Source of the DNA: an uncultured Coriobacteriaceae bacterium
Lineage (GTDB): Bacteria > Actinomycetota > Coriobacteriia > Coriobacteriales > Atopobiaceae
Assembly (NCBI GenBank): GCA_902793465.1
Contig: CADBDT010000005.1
Coordinates: 1 to 64,000, forward strand
Length of the DNA stretch: 64,000 nucleotides
Direction: 5' to 3'
Of the stretch, positions 16,719 through 25,253 are shown one piece after another. Numbering within the stretch: the first letter of the stretch is position 1; every line of letters begins with the position of its first letter. The notes beneath the pieces are model-generated. The model did not search any database. It was not told the origin of the DNA and saw only the letters and a list, made by a program, of their open reading frames with translations. Made by a program: the position numbers and the translations under genes.

Positions 16719-17279
16719 CTAGCGGCCGTCCGCCTTGGCATAGAGCAGGCGCCCCTTAATAAAGCTCGGGTCGATGCCGAGCGCCTCCATGATCTTGAAC
16801 GCAAAGGGGTAGGGGGTCGCCGGCCCCTGAGACGTTACCACGTTTTTGTCCCACACGGCCACCTCGTCGGCCGCGAACGCGCGTGCGCTCAGGAGCTTTT
16901 GGTCGTATCCGGTGTAGCCGGTCACGCGCTTGCCGGCCAGCACGCCGGCCGCCTCGAGCACCGTGGTGCCCGAGCACATGCCGCACACGAGCTTTCCCTG
17001 CTCGTTGAACCACCTGAGCATGTCCATAACCTGGCCGTCGTTGATGAGCGGCGTCGCCGCAGCGCGCCCTCCGGGCACGACGATCGCGTCGTAGTCGCGC
17101 ACCTCGTTCGAGAAGACCTCGTCGGACTTCACATACACGCCCTGCATGGAACGAACGAACGGGTCTTCTTGAAAACGGAAGGTGTGCGTTTCTACCTCTG
17201 CGCGGCGCAGCAGGTCCACGATCTGCATCGTCTCGCTTTCCTCGTAGCCCTCCACCATGAGCACTGCTGCCCTTGCCAT
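16719..17279 (-). CDS. DJ-1/PfpI family protein (second of a tandem pair)
   Basis: A 186-residue protein with the DJ-1 fold signature. An N-terminal acidic residue lies in EGYEESE, VVPGGR forms the oxyanion region, and the nucleophile elbow CGMCSGTTVL carries the reactive Cys. DJ-1/PfpI members act as glyoxalases, deglycase-type enzymes, chaperones or amidases; the exact activity is unknown. It begins two bases after the stop of its paralogue, so they are translationally coupled. Confidence 0.85.
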   Translation of the reverse strand: MARAAVLMVEGYEESETMQIVDLLRRAEVETHTFRFQEDPFVRSMQGVYVKSDEVFSNEVRDYDAIVVPGGRAAATPLINDGQVMDMLRWFNEQGKLVCGMCSGTTVLEAAGVLAGKRVTGYTGYDQKLLSARAFAADEVAVWDKNVVTSQGPATPYPFAFKIMEALGIDPSFIKGRLLYAKADGR

Positions 17280-17280
17280 G

Positions 17281-17850
17281 CTACTCGCCCCTCTCTACGT
17301 CGAATGCGTTGTAGTACACCATGCGCTGCTTTACCGGCTCGCTGTCCAGGCCCAGCGCGTCCACCAGCGCGTAGGCAAAGGCGTAGGCCGTTGCCGGGCC
17401 CTGGCTGCAGACGAGGTTGCCGTCGCGAACGACGACCTCGTCCACCCACGTCGCCTGCGGGTCGCAGATCTTGGGGGCGGTCTCGGGGTAGCAGGTGAAG
17501 CGTCGGCCTGCCAGGATGCCTGCGCGGTCGAGCGCGATGGGCGCCGCGCAGATGGCGCAGATCCACTTGCCGGCGTCGTTCATGGCGCGCAGCTCCCGCT
17601 GCAGGCGTTCGTCGGCGCGCATGGCGTCCGCGCCACCGTAGCCGCCGGGCAGCACCACCATGTCGTAGGCGTCCAGCGAGCCGTTAAACGTCACGTCCGT
17701 GCGCACGACGATTCCGTGGCCGCCCGTCACCTCCTGCGACTCGAGTCCCACCATGTCGCACGCTATCTCTGCCCTGCGAAAGATGTCGACGAGGGCAAGC
17801 GCCTCGCCCTCTTCGAACCCCGGTGCGATAATGACCGCAACCCTTGTCAT
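17281..17850 (-). CDS. DJ-1/PfpI family protein (first of a tandem pair)
   Basis: A 189-residue protein. Of two adjacent ATGs, 17850 has GAGGAGG at proper spacing; ATG 17856 abuts it. Motifs: the acidic residue in GFEEGEAL, VLPGGYGGA, and nucleophile elbow AICAAPIALDRAG. It is close in design to its neighbour at 16719-17279 but clearly diverged, so this is an old duplication. The adjacent RpiR-type regulator suggests control by a sugar phosphate or glycation-related metabolite (inference). Confidence 0.85.
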   Translation of the reverse strand: MTRVAVIIAPGFEEGEALALVDIFRRAEIACDMVGLESQEVTGGHGIVVRTDVTFNGSLDAYDMVVLPGGYGGADAMRADERLQRELRAMNDAGKWICAICAAPIALDRAGILAGRRFTCYPETAPKICDPQATWVDEVVVRDGNLVCSQGPATAYAFAYALVDALGLDSEPVKQRMVYYNAFDVERGE

Positions 17851-17882
17851 ATGCATCTCCTCCTCTTGTCTGTGTGACCACA

Positions 17883-17938
17883 GCATATGCGGCGCCGCAG
17901 CATGTGTCATGCAATTTCCCGTTTTTGGAAATGTTGCG
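17883..17938. promoter_or_regulatory. two palindromes upstream of the DJ-1/RpiR operon
   Basis: One palindrome is centred on GGCGCC with CATATGC and GCAGCATGTG flanks (17883-17906). A second has arms GCAATTTCC and GGAAATGTTGC (17911-17938). They lie 30-90 bases before the first DJ-1 start and are natural candidates for operators of the operon's RpiR regulator. Confidence 0.5.
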
Positions 17939-18050
17939 TTTGTCCGTTTGTCGTTTGGGAGAAGGTGCCTGCGATGATCGTGCATGTATAAATAGAAGAG
18001 GACGGAGGAGAGGTGCCCAGGCGCATATCGGGGTCAAGGATGAGGGGACC

Positions 18051-18512
18051 ATGGAATTCTGCATCGAAAACGGGGTGTTGTGGGACTTCAAAGACGATGA
18101 GTTTGATCGCCACACAAGGATCGCCGTTCCCCATGGGGTGAGGGTCATAGGAGAGGCGGCCTTCGCGGACAACGAGTTTATCTACCATGTGGTTCTGCCG
18201 AACACGGTGGAGCGAATCGAGCGGGACGCCTTTTATAACTGCTACTCGCTCACACGGGTGACGATTCCGGACGGCGTTACGTACATCGGCCCCTATGCCT
18301 TTGCGGACTGCGTGAGTCTTGGAAGCGTGTCCATTCCGGAATCGGTCACGGAGATTGACCCTTCCGCCTTTTGGCTGCACAAGGATTGGGACGAGTATCT
18401 TACCGGAGGCCCTTTTTATATCTATGGCAAGCGGGGCAGTGAGGCGGAGCGCTTCGCGCGGGAGCATCCCTTCGTCTTCAGGGATGTTGCCGAGGGCGGG
18501 CAGCGCGCGTGA
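18051..18512 (+). CDS. small BspA-type leucine-rich repeat protein
   Basis: ATG 18051 follows TGAGGGGACC. The 153 residues contain LRR_5 repeats of the treponemal/BspA type (VIGEAAFADNEFI, IERDAFYNCYSLTRVTIPDG, YIGPYAFADCVSLGSVSIPE) and a short C-terminal tail. There is no signal peptide, so this is either cytoplasmic or a fragment related to the larger surface-exposed BspA proteins. The last codons overlap the end of the convergent chimeric pseudogene. Confidence 0.8.
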   Translation: MEFCIENGVLWDFKDDEFDRHTRIAVPHGVRVIGEAAFADNEFIYHVVLPNTVERIERDAFYNCYSLTRVTIPDGVTYIGPYAFADCVSLGSVSIPESVTEIDPSAFWLHKDWDEYLTGGPFYIYGKRGSEAERFAREHPFVFRDVAEGGQRA

Positions 18513-19791
18513 CTGAACCGCCCATTGCCAGCACCTTGCGTACGCGTGGCACCGCCTCGGTTAGCGTTCCGGTCTTATCGAAAACGATGGTGTCGGCCTG
18601 TGCGATCTCCTCGAAGTGGCGCGAGCCCTTTACCGTAAACCCGTGGCGGGCACCCTCGCTCATGGCCGAAAGGACCGAGACCGACCCTGTGAGCTTGAGC
18701 GCGCACGAGTAGTCCACCATAAGGCTGGCCGCAGTCTTGGTTATGTCGCGCGTGGTAAGAGCCACCACGGCCGCAAGCAGGAAGTTCCAGGGCACGATGG
18801 AGTTGGCCAGCCTCTCGCGCCGCTCCTCCGTTTGGCTGCGCCGTCCTTCGGATTGCTCCACAAGCGACACGATAGAGCGCAGGCGGGTCTTGTCGGCGCG
18901 ACTGTCCACACGAACGAATATCTCGCCTGCGTCCACAGCCGTGCCTGCATACACAGAGTCCCCCGTCGTTCTTTCCACGGGCAGGGGCTCGCCCGTGAGT
19001 GCGGCCTGGTTGACCATGGCGATGCCCTTCGTCACGGTTCCGTCTATGGGAACGGGTTGCCCGGTTCGCACCACAACGAGGTCACCCTCTTCGAGCTCGT
19101 TTGCAGGGACGCAGGTCTCCTGTCCGTGCTCGATTCGTGCTGCCGTGTCGGACACGGAGAGCAACGAGTATATGAGCTCGTTCTCGGAGCGGGCGCGTGT
19201 GTAGTCCTCCATCAGCTCGCCTGCGTCGAGCAGAAACATGGTCTCGCTTGCCGTGGTCGCATCGCCCTGCACGAACGCTGCCGCTATGGCCGCAGCGTCG
19301 AGCGTGGGCACATTGACGCGTCTGCCCGACAGCGTTACGGCGTCGCCTACCGATAGGTGGTGGTTCTCGCAAAACACGCGGTCGAAGGCCACCTCGTCTA
19401 AGGCCTCGGGTGCACGGCCTTGCGCGTAGGCGGGGAGGTTGACCTGTGTTCGATTGGGGTATACGCGTGCGGTAATGGCGTCGGACGGTGTGCTTGCACC
19501 CTCGTCCAACGTGAGCTCCACCTGCTTGTAGAAGTCCGGGTACAGCGTGACTCCAAGGTCGCGCACAGCGTCTAGTGCCTTGTCTGTGGGCTCGAAGTCG
19601 CAAGCAAAGCGACCGTCCTCTATGCAATAGGTCTCTTTCATGTCTAGAACAATGCGTTCGATGCTGCCAGCGGCAAGCAAAAAGCCGCTGGTAAACGAGA
19701 CGGCAAACACCATCATCAAAAAGAGTCCCAGGTACTTGCCCAGGTTGTTGCGCAGCTCGCGCGGGTAGCGGTGGTACAGTGGATTGCGCAT
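18478..19791 (-). pseudogene. in-frame chimera: FtsX-type permease N-terminus fused to a truncated P-type ATPase
   Basis: ATG 19791 begins directly after the ABC ATPase stop. Residues 1-160 are the N-terminus of an ABC permease of the FtsX/MacB class (one membrane helix at about 20-44, then extracytoplasmic sequence). From about residue 160 (near 19311) the sequence becomes a heavy-metal P-type ATPase: actuator loop with TGEP in QAALTGEPLPVERT, membrane helices, and the phosphorylation site DKTGTLT. It ends shortly after that site and lacks the nucleotide-binding and C-terminal parts. The frame is uninterrupted, so a deletion has joined two genes. Neither activity can be intact. Confidence 0.8.
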
Positions 19792-19792
19792 G

Positions 19793-20500
19793 CTACCACT
19801 CCAACTGCGAGGCCGGCCACACGTCGCTGTTGCGCGTGTCCTCAACCAGCTGCCCGTCGCGAAGGCGCAGTATACGGTGGGCCATGTGTTGGATGGCGTC
19901 GTTGTGCGTAACTATTACGATGGTGCAGCCATACTGCTTGTTTACCCGCTCCATGAGCTCCAGGATTTCCTTGGAGGTGTTGTAGTCCAGCGCTCCGGTT
20001 GGCTCGTCACATAGCAGTAAGCCTGGATTCTTTACCAGAGCTCGTCCGATGGCGCAGCGCTGCTGCTGGCCACCCGATACCTGATTGGGAAGCTTGTCGC
20101 GATGCTCCCATAGTCCAAGGCTTTGTAGGAGGTCGTCAACGGGAAGCGGGTTGGCAGACAAGTACTCGCACACCTCGATGTTCTCGCGTATGGTAAGGTC
20201 CGATACAAGGTTGTAGAACTGGAACACGAAGCCCAGCTGGCGCCGACGGTACTCAACGAGCTCGCGGTCTGCCAAAGTGGTAAGTTCGGTGTCCCCAATG
20301 GCCACGGTTCCGGCGTCGGCCGGCTCGAGTCCTCCCAACAAGTTGAGGAACGTGGACTTTCCCGAGCCGCTGGGGCCAAGCAGCACGCAAACCTCGCCCT
20401 GCGCTATTGAGGTGGTAATGCCGCGCAGTACCTCGACCTTTGCCTCGCCTTCGCCATAGTGCTTGCGTAAGTTATGAATGCGTACGAATTCGCCGCTCAT
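19793..20500 (-). CDS. ABC transporter ATP-binding protein (MacB/LolD type)
   Basis: A 235-residue ATPase with Walker [11 protein letters not shown]-loop VFQFYNLV, signature VSGGQQQR, Walker B LLLCDEP, the D-loop and the H-loop (VIVTHN). This is the subclass that pairs with long FtsX-like permeases for export of peptides or lipophilic drugs or for extracting lipoproteins. Its own permease partner is broken just downstream, so the transporter is probably non-functional unless a permease elsewhere is used. Two TTAGTTA-type operators lie upstream. Confidence 0.9.
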   Translation of the reverse strand: MSGEFVRIHNLRKHYGEGEAKVEVLRGITTSIAQGEVCVLLGPSGSGKSTFLNLLGGLEPADAGTVAIGDTELTTLADRELVEYRRRQLGFVFQFYNLVSDLTIRENIEVCEYLSANPLPVDDLLQSLGLWEHRDKLPNQVSGGQQQRCAIGRALVKNPGLLLCDEPTGALDYNTSKEILELMERVNKQYGCTIVIVTHNDAIQHMAHRILRLRDGQLVEDTRNSDVWPASQLEW

Positions 20501-20520
20501 TCGTTCTCCAATTATTCAAT

Positions 20521-20580
20521 TAGTTAGTTAAAGCTAACTATACATCAGTCTGCGAACAAATGTTAGTTACGTCTAACTAA
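20521..20580. promoter_or_regulatory. two TTAGTTA...TAACTAA operators
   Basis: Operator 1 is TAGTTAG-N6-CTAACTA (20521-20540). Operator 2 is TTAGTTA-N4-TAACTAA (20563-20580). This is the kind of palindrome bound by TetR-type dimers, placed just ahead of the leftward ABC ATPase and also upstream of the rightward channel gene. No tetR gene is adjacent; it may have been lost along with the permease and ATPase parts. Confidence 0.65.
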
Positions 20581-20709
20581 TCTTGGCATCTTTGCCAACA
20601 TGCCCTAGTCGGCCTGGCCAATGCGCGACTGTTGTCTCCGCGTATTGGCAAGATGCTACAATTGGCTTTGGTTTGTGTGGTGGGCGGAGCCAGAATGGGG
20701 GAGTGCGCT

Positions 20710-21414
20710 ATGCCCGAGTGGCTCGATTTGTCGGCGGCCGTGGTGGGCGCGTTTGCGGGCGTGCTTGTGGGGCAAAAGTACAAGCTCGACCTCGTGGGAT
20801 TCGTGGCCATGTGCCTAATCTGCGCGCTGGGCGGCGGCTTGCTGCGTGACGCTATTATGCAGGTGGGCAGCGTTTATGCCCTCGATTCCCCGTGGCCCAT
20901 CCCGTTGTGTGTTATTACGGCGCTCATTGGCTTTTGCTTCCCCAGCTTTGTATCCCACTTTCCGAATCTCTACGAGTGGGTCGACATGATCTCGGTGGCG
21001 CTCTACGTTATTGCCGGCACCGACAAGGCAATAAACCACGAGCTCTTTGCCTCATCGGTTGTACTCATGGGCACCATTACGGGCGTGGGCGGCGGCATGC
21101 TGTGCGATGTGTTTCTTGGCGAGGTGCCGCGGGTGTTCCGGCGCTCGAACTACTATGCGCTGTGCGCGGTACTCGGGTCGATCTGTTACTGCCTGCTTGT
21201 GAGCTACTTGGAGCTGGACCGCACCGTTTCGTCCATCGCCACCATCGTGGTCATGTTGCTGCTCAGGCAACTTTCCCTGCGGCTCGACCTCAAGTCGCCT
21301 TCGGAGGTCGACCTCGAGCCAACGGTTATGAGAACGGGCAGGCGGTTTGTTTCGAAGGCCCTGGAGCATCGGCGCTCGAGCGACGACGACCAGGATAAGG
21401 ATACAAAGAGGTAG
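20710..21414 (+). CDS. TRIC/UPF0126-type membrane channel protein
   Basis: About 234 residues with seven hydrophobic segments and two glycine-rich inverted halves (the ALGGGLLRDAI and TGVGGGMLCDVFLGEVP motifs). This is the signature of the TRIC (trimeric intracellular cation)/YicG-YadS family, where GG-containing kinked helices line a monovalent-cation pathway. The start could be ATG 20710 (after GGGGGAG) or ATG 20695. The C-terminal 45 residues form a charged cytoplasmic tail. Confidence 0.8.
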   Translation: MPEWLDLSAAVVGAFAGVLVGQKYKLDLVGFVAMCLICALGGGLLRDAIMQVGSVYALDSPWPIPLCVITALIGFCFPSFVSHFPNLYEWVDMISVALYVIAGTDKAINHELFASSVVLMGTITGVGGGMLCDVFLGEVPRVFRRSNYYALCAVLGSICYCLLVSYLELDRTVSSIATIVVMLLLRQLSLRLDLKSPSEVDLEPTVMRTGRRFVSKALEHRRSSDDDQDKDTKR

Positions 21415-22033
21415 GCCGTAGGCAGCCCTGCATGCGATGCCTTACAGGCTGCCATGGGCAGTCTGCCAAACGCGTAGCTCCTTGTTACAGTAGCAAGTGC
21501 GCAGTTCTGTGACCTAGCCTGCTATTCCTGCAAGGGGTAGTTTCGGTGGGCCTCTAACGCCCTGAATTACGCGAAGACCTCACGTAAACTATGGTCGGTT
21601 TACGTGTGCTTACGTGTGGATTTACGTGTGAGGTGTAGGTAAACAACTGGTAAAAGGCGTTGTTGAAGGTTGTTAGTTTGCGTGTCGTTACGTGTGATTC
21701 GATAGAAAACACTGGGTAAGAGCACGTATGGTAATGCGGCGCTTGCTAGACGATGCTTCTTCACGAAACCTAAGCTATAACCGCGATTAGGCTTTCCTCA
21801 CAGGATGGCGTATTACGGTTTTCATCTTTTCTGGGTTCGCCCGACGTGGGTCGGAGAGGTAGATTTCGTGGTGTCGGCGCACACGGCATGTTTGTATCCA
21901 TTCGGCTCGTATTGGATCCTCATATGTAAATCATACTCCGATAGCCGGGCTCTAGCAGTAAATTGACTGGCTCGGGCAACGCGTGTGTTCTGCGGTTATT
22001 GCTCTGCCCTTATCAGTTGCGAAGCAGTATGAT
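21415..22033. other. 650-bp intergenic region with TTACGTGTG repeats
   Basis: No ORF with a recognisable domain. The only obvious structure is the run of TTACGTGTG copies listed separately; the remainder to the AbrB promoter shows nothing that I can name. Confidence 0.5.
21581..21696. repeat. TTACGTGTG direct repeats
   Basis: Perfect copies at 21600-21608, 21610-21618, 21622-21630 and 21688-21696. There is a near copy (TTGCGTGTC) near 21679 and an inverted CACGTAA at 21581-21587. Spacing of the first three is 10 and 12 bases, about one helical turn. This looks like a multi-site binding region for a DNA-binding protein rather than a coding feature. Confidence 0.6.
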
Positions 22034-22053
22034 AAGTATGATTTGTAATACTT
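22034..22053. promoter_or_regulatory. inverted repeat AAGTAT-N8-ATACTT in the abrB-like promoter
   Basis: The palindrome lies 15 bases before the AbrB-like start and overlaps -10-like sequence (TATGATAAGTATGAT). This position fits autoregulation by the AbrB-type protein. Confidence 0.5.
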
Positions 22054-22067
22054 ACAAGGAGGAAGCA

Positions 22068-22271
22068 ATGCCCATCACAGAAGGCAAAGGTGCCTGGACG
22101 GCAACCGTGGGAACCAAGGGGCAAATAGTCGTCCCCAAGGAGGCACGCGATATGTTTGGCATTAAGCCGGGCGACACGCTCGTAATACTGGGAGATGTTG
22201 AGCGCGGTCTTGCCATCCCTCCAAAGGAGCAGTTTAACGATTGGATTAGCGCGGTGTTCGATAGGAGTTAG
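22068..22271 (+). CDS. AbrB/SpoVT-fold DNA-binding protein
   Basis: ATG 22068 follows AAGGAGGAAGC. The 67 residues form one swapped-hairpin AbrB domain (TVGTKGQIVVPKEARDMFGI, then KPGDTLVILGD). It ends two bases before the glycosyltransferase start. Such proteins are either antitoxins or transition-type regulators; here the partner is an enzyme rather than a toxin, so an autoregulating operon repressor is more likely. Confidence 0.9.
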   Translation: MPITEGKGAWTATVGTKGQIVVPKEARDMFGIKPGDTLVILGDVERGLAIPPKEQFNDWISAVFDRS

Positions 22272-22273
22272 CC

Positions 22274-23452
22274 ATGAGAGTGCTCTGGTTTTGCATACCT
22301 GCCTATGGCCACACCAACCCGACCATTGAGGTCGTGCGTCAGCTTGTTAGCCGTGGTCACGAGGTCCGTTACTATTCGTTCGAGGAGTTCCGCCAGAAGA
22401 TCGAGGATACGGGTGCGCAGTTTGTGGCCTGTGATGCCTATCTGCCTCCCGTTAGCGCCAAGGTAGAGCGGAAGCTTCGCAACGTATCCACCACCGAGAT
22501 GAGCGTGCAATCCTTCCGCACAGTTGCCAACCTCGATCCGATCTTGTCCGAAGAAGTGGCATCCTGGCAACCCGACGTGGTGGTTACGGACTCGGCGTGC
22601 TTCTGGGGAAAGCTGACCGCCGCCAAATACAGCCTGCCCTGGGTGTGCTCCACCACAACGTTCGCATTCAACGAGCAATCGTCCAAGTACATGAGCCACA
22701 GTGCTGCCGAGATTGCCGACATGGTTTTGGGCATGCCGCGCTTGAACCGCGAGATTCGCAAGCTGCGGCCGCTGGGCTACAAGGTAAAGAGCGCGCTCGA
22801 CATTGTGACCAACAAGCCCGACGACAACACCATCGTATACACGTCGCGATTGTTCCAGCCGTGCTCCGAGACGTTTGACAAAGAGCACTATCGCTTTGTT
22901 GGCCCTTCCGTTTGTGATGTGGCCCCAAAGGACAAGAGCGGCCGTCCACTCGTATATGCCTCGCTCGGAACGGTAATCAACGATCGTCCCGGCTTCTACC
23001 ATGCACTCGTTGCCGCGCTGGGCGGCTCAGACGCGGACCTTCTTATCTCGTGCGGGAAAGCCTTTGACCCCGTGCGGCTGGGGGAGGTTCCTGGCAACGT
23101 GCGCGTTGAGCATTACGTGGACCAGATGGAGGTGCTCTCGCGGACGAGCTTGTTCGTTACCCATTGCGGCATGAATAGCGCGTCGGAGGGTATGTGGATG
23201 GGCGTCCCCGAGTTGCTCTTCCCGCTCACTGGCGAGCAGCGAGCAGTGGCAAGGCGTGTTGCGGAGGTCGGTGCAGGCAAGTTGCTCGAGGAGTCGGTGG
23301 CAAAGGACAGCCTTGCGCTGCGCAATGCGGTTTTCGCCGCCTTGGCAGACGAGCAGCTGCGCGACGGCGCCGCAAAGATGCGTGACAACCTGCGATCGTG
23401 CGCGGGACCTGCGGATGCCGCCGACTTTATTGAACAGGTGGCTGGCGTGTAA
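22274..23452 (+). CDS. MGT-family (macrolide-type) glycosyltransferase
   Basis: A 392-residue GT-B enzyme. The N-terminal half has PAYGHTNPTIEVV, with the catalytic-type His. The C-terminal donor-binding half has the family signature HCGMNSASEGMWMGVP followed by LLFPLTGEQ. Relatives (OleD, MGT, YjiC-like) transfer sugar from a nucleotide sugar to small hydroxylated molecules, often to inactivate macrolides or decorate lipids. Co-transcription with the AbrB-like regulator suggests an inducible detoxification or decoration step (inference). Confidence 0.9.
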   Translation: MRVLWFCIPAYGHTNPTIEVVRQLVSRGHEVRYYSFEEFRQKIEDTGAQFVACDAYLPPVSAKVERKLRNVSTTEMSVQSFRTVANLDPILSEEVASWQPDVVVTDSACFWGKLTAAKYSLPWVCSTTTFAFNEQSSKYMSHSAAEIADMVLGMPRLNREIRKLRPLGYKVKSALDIVTNKPDDNTIVYTSRLFQPCSETFDKEHYRFVGPSVCDVAPKDKSGRPLVYASLGTVINDRPGFYHALVAALGGSDADLLISCGKAFDPVRLGEVPGNVRVEHYVDQMEVLSRTSLFVTHCGMNSASEGMWMGVPELLFPLTGEQRAVARRVAEVGAGKLLEESVAKDSLALRNAVFAALADEQLRDGAAKMRDNLRSCAGPADAADFIEQVAGV

Positions 23453-23485
23453 GCGCGTAAGGGCCTTGCGTCAAATGCGGAATCC

Positions 23486-24811
23486 TTACGACAGCTGGGC
23501 GGACTCAAGAAGATTATTGAGAAGGGTCTCGTTCTGGCCAAACAACCGGTCGAGCTCGCGAACGACGGAATCGGGTAGGTCCTGTTGCAGGAACTCGTCT
23601 ATGAGCCTTATGTTTGCTCGCGCATCGCATATGGCACCCAGGTCGTCTTGGTGTGCGTTCATGTTCCTTGCAACGTCCACGGCGTCTGTCCCAAGAACGC
23701 TTGCGGCGCGCTCCGCCACATACCGCACGCGCTTTGTGCGCTTGCGTACGTCGTGTGTTAGTTCGGCGTCAAACAAATCCAAGCTGACAAGGTCGTCCTT
23801 AACCGACTCGACCATGGCATCAAACCTTGCCTGGATCTCGCTCTTAGGAAGTCCGTGCTTTATGTAGCGCCTCTTCCACACAACGCTTTTGCAGAGGAGC
23901 ATGGCTCGCGTGAAGGACTCCGTTAGGCGCGGTGACGTGAGGGCCTTAAGGACTTCGCTGCGCTCGACAGATGCCTCCTTCTTGCAGAGTTCAATAAGCT
24001 CGTTGGAGGAATCGGGATCGGAGCGCACCTGGTCCTCAAAAACGTCCAATTCGCGCAGACGCGAGGTATAGCCAACGATCTCCTTGAGGATTTCTTTTAT
24101 CTCGGTATTTTGCTCCTTGTTCTGCCATGGCTTTATAAACGACACGAGGCTGCGCAAGGCGCGGGTGTTAGTGCGAAATCGGTGGATTGTCTCAACGTCT
24201 TCGGGGTTTGCGATAAAAGCCCCCCGACGCTCCTCTATGGCCTCAGCCGTCTGCATAAGAGCCGCTTGGAGCCTTACGAGCGTGTTCCAATACCTGGACC
24301 TGGGACCCTGGACAAACCATAGGAGCCGTGCTTTGCCACACATTATCGACCTATCCCGCTCATCCATATCGGGGAAGTCAACTTCCAGGCAACCGAGGCC
24401 GCCGGTCGCAAACGACGGCGACGCACCCGCAAGCTTTTTTACTACTCTCTCCAAAAACGGCACGTGACCAACGGCAAAGATTGTCTCTTCGCAGCTGTCG
24501 TACAGTTCGGCAAGGAAGTCGGCGAGGTTTTGTCTCCAAAGGCTTTCGTGTTGCTCAATATCCTGGGCAAGAACAACGTTACGCTCCGTTAGGACCCGGT
24601 GCAGGAGCCTGGCGGTTTCGTTTGTCCGTTTTGTTGGGCTTGCCCATAGTGCCACCGTGTCTGACGTTGTCTTATAGAGGCGTAGCATGCGGGGCAATTG
24701 CGCTTCGAGTGCCATAACGCCGGCCTCGGAGAGCGCTCTGTCGGCATCCTGCTGGCCAGCCTCGGCACGCATTGCCTTGCCATGTCGCATTACGATAAGA
24801 GTCTTCTTCAT
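23486..24811 (-). CDS. SixA-type histidine phosphatase fused to CHAD domain
   Basis: ATG 24811 follows AGGGGGAAC. In the 441-residue protein, residues 1-160 are a branch-1 histidine phosphatase (MRHGKA, SPTKRTNETA, second His in VGHVPF). Residues about 185-440 are a CHAD domain, an alpha-helical bundle with conserved His and basic residues (THDVRKRTKRVRY) that binds polyphosphate. The fusion suggests a phosphatase directed to polyphosphate granules or to another anionic polymer. No polyphosphate kinase gene is nearby. Confidence 0.9.
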   Translation of the reverse strand: MKKTLIVMRHGKAMRAEAGQQDADRALSEAGVMALEAQLPRMLRLYKTTSDTVALWASPTKRTNETARLLHRVLTERNVVLAQDIEQHESLWRQNLADFLAELYDSCEETIFAVGHVPFLERVVKKLAGASPSFATGGLGCLEVDFPDMDERDRSIMCGKARLLWFVQGPRSRYWNTLVRLQAALMQTAEAIEERRGAFIANPEDVETIHRFRTNTRALRSLVSFIKPWQNKEQNTEIKEILKEIVGYTSRLRELDVFEDQVRSDPDSSNELIELCKKEASVERSEVLKALTSPRLTESFTRAMLLCKSVVWKRRYIKHGLPKSEIQARFDAMVESVKDDLVSLDLFDAELTHDVRKRTKRVRYVAERAASVLGTDAVDVARNMNAHQDDLGAICDARANIRLIDEFLQQDLPDSVVRELDRLFGQNETLLNNLLESAQLS

Positions 24812-24900
24812 GGTGTTCCCCCTGCTCGCCCAGGAAAAGCGTGCCTCCAATTTGACCAAGCTCATCATATCATGCGTGCGAGTCTGCGTTGTTGCTGTTG

Positions 24901-24932
24901 GCCTATCAAGAGGGAGTACCCCTTTGAGAGGT
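24901..24932. repeat. imperfect palindrome related to 60385-60419
   Basis: Read on the minus strand it is GACCTCTCAAAGGGGTACTC followed by CCTCTTGATAGG. This is almost the same as the inner palindrome of the 60.4-kb element. It overlaps the promoter region of the Nif11-like gene. Confidence 0.6.
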
Positions 24933-24950
24933 CAATCCATACGCTATAAT
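24924..24950 (+). promoter_or_regulatory. putative promoter of the Nif11-like gene
   Basis: TATAAT at 24945-24950 with TTGAGA at 24924-24929 (15-base spacer, slightly short). The -35 element lies inside the 24901-24932 palindrome. Confidence 0.45.
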
Positions 24951-24991
24951 GAACGGCCAATACGTGTTCGAGCAATAGAAGGAGAAGTACT

Positions 24992-25174
24992 ATGTCCAAG
25001 AGGGAGTACAAGAAGTTCATGCGTGCCATTAGCGACGACGTGCAGCTTGGCCAAAAGCTTCGCGAGCGCGTTGCCGAGGCAGGCGACACCAATGCCGTTG
25101 ACGCGACCGTGGAGTTTGCGCGCCGTCACGGCTTTGATGTAGACGCCATGGACGTGCGCAGCGCACGTAACTAG
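24992..25174 (+). CDS. core-less Nif11-domain small protein
   Basis: ATG follows AGAAGGAGAAG. The 60 residues are a single Nif11-type helical domain (KFMRAISDDVQLGQKLRERV, then a DATVEFARRHGFDVD tail). Unlike the precursors at 13167 and 37782, there is no double glycine and no Cys-rich core, and the chain ends at VRSARN. It may be a leader-like scaffold, a decoy or a precursor that lost its core. It is 79 bases upstream of an unknown protein whose apparent relative also sits beside a Nif11 precursor at 36-38 kb. Confidence 0.7.
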   Translation: MSKREYKKFMRAISDDVQLGQKLRERVAEAGDTNAVDATVEFARRHGFDVDAMDVRSARN

Positions 25175-25253
25175 TCTGCCCGCCACTTACAATGGTGCGG
25201 CGAGGATACGGGGCAAAGTCGCTGCGCGTCTGAATACAAACGAAGGCGTACGC

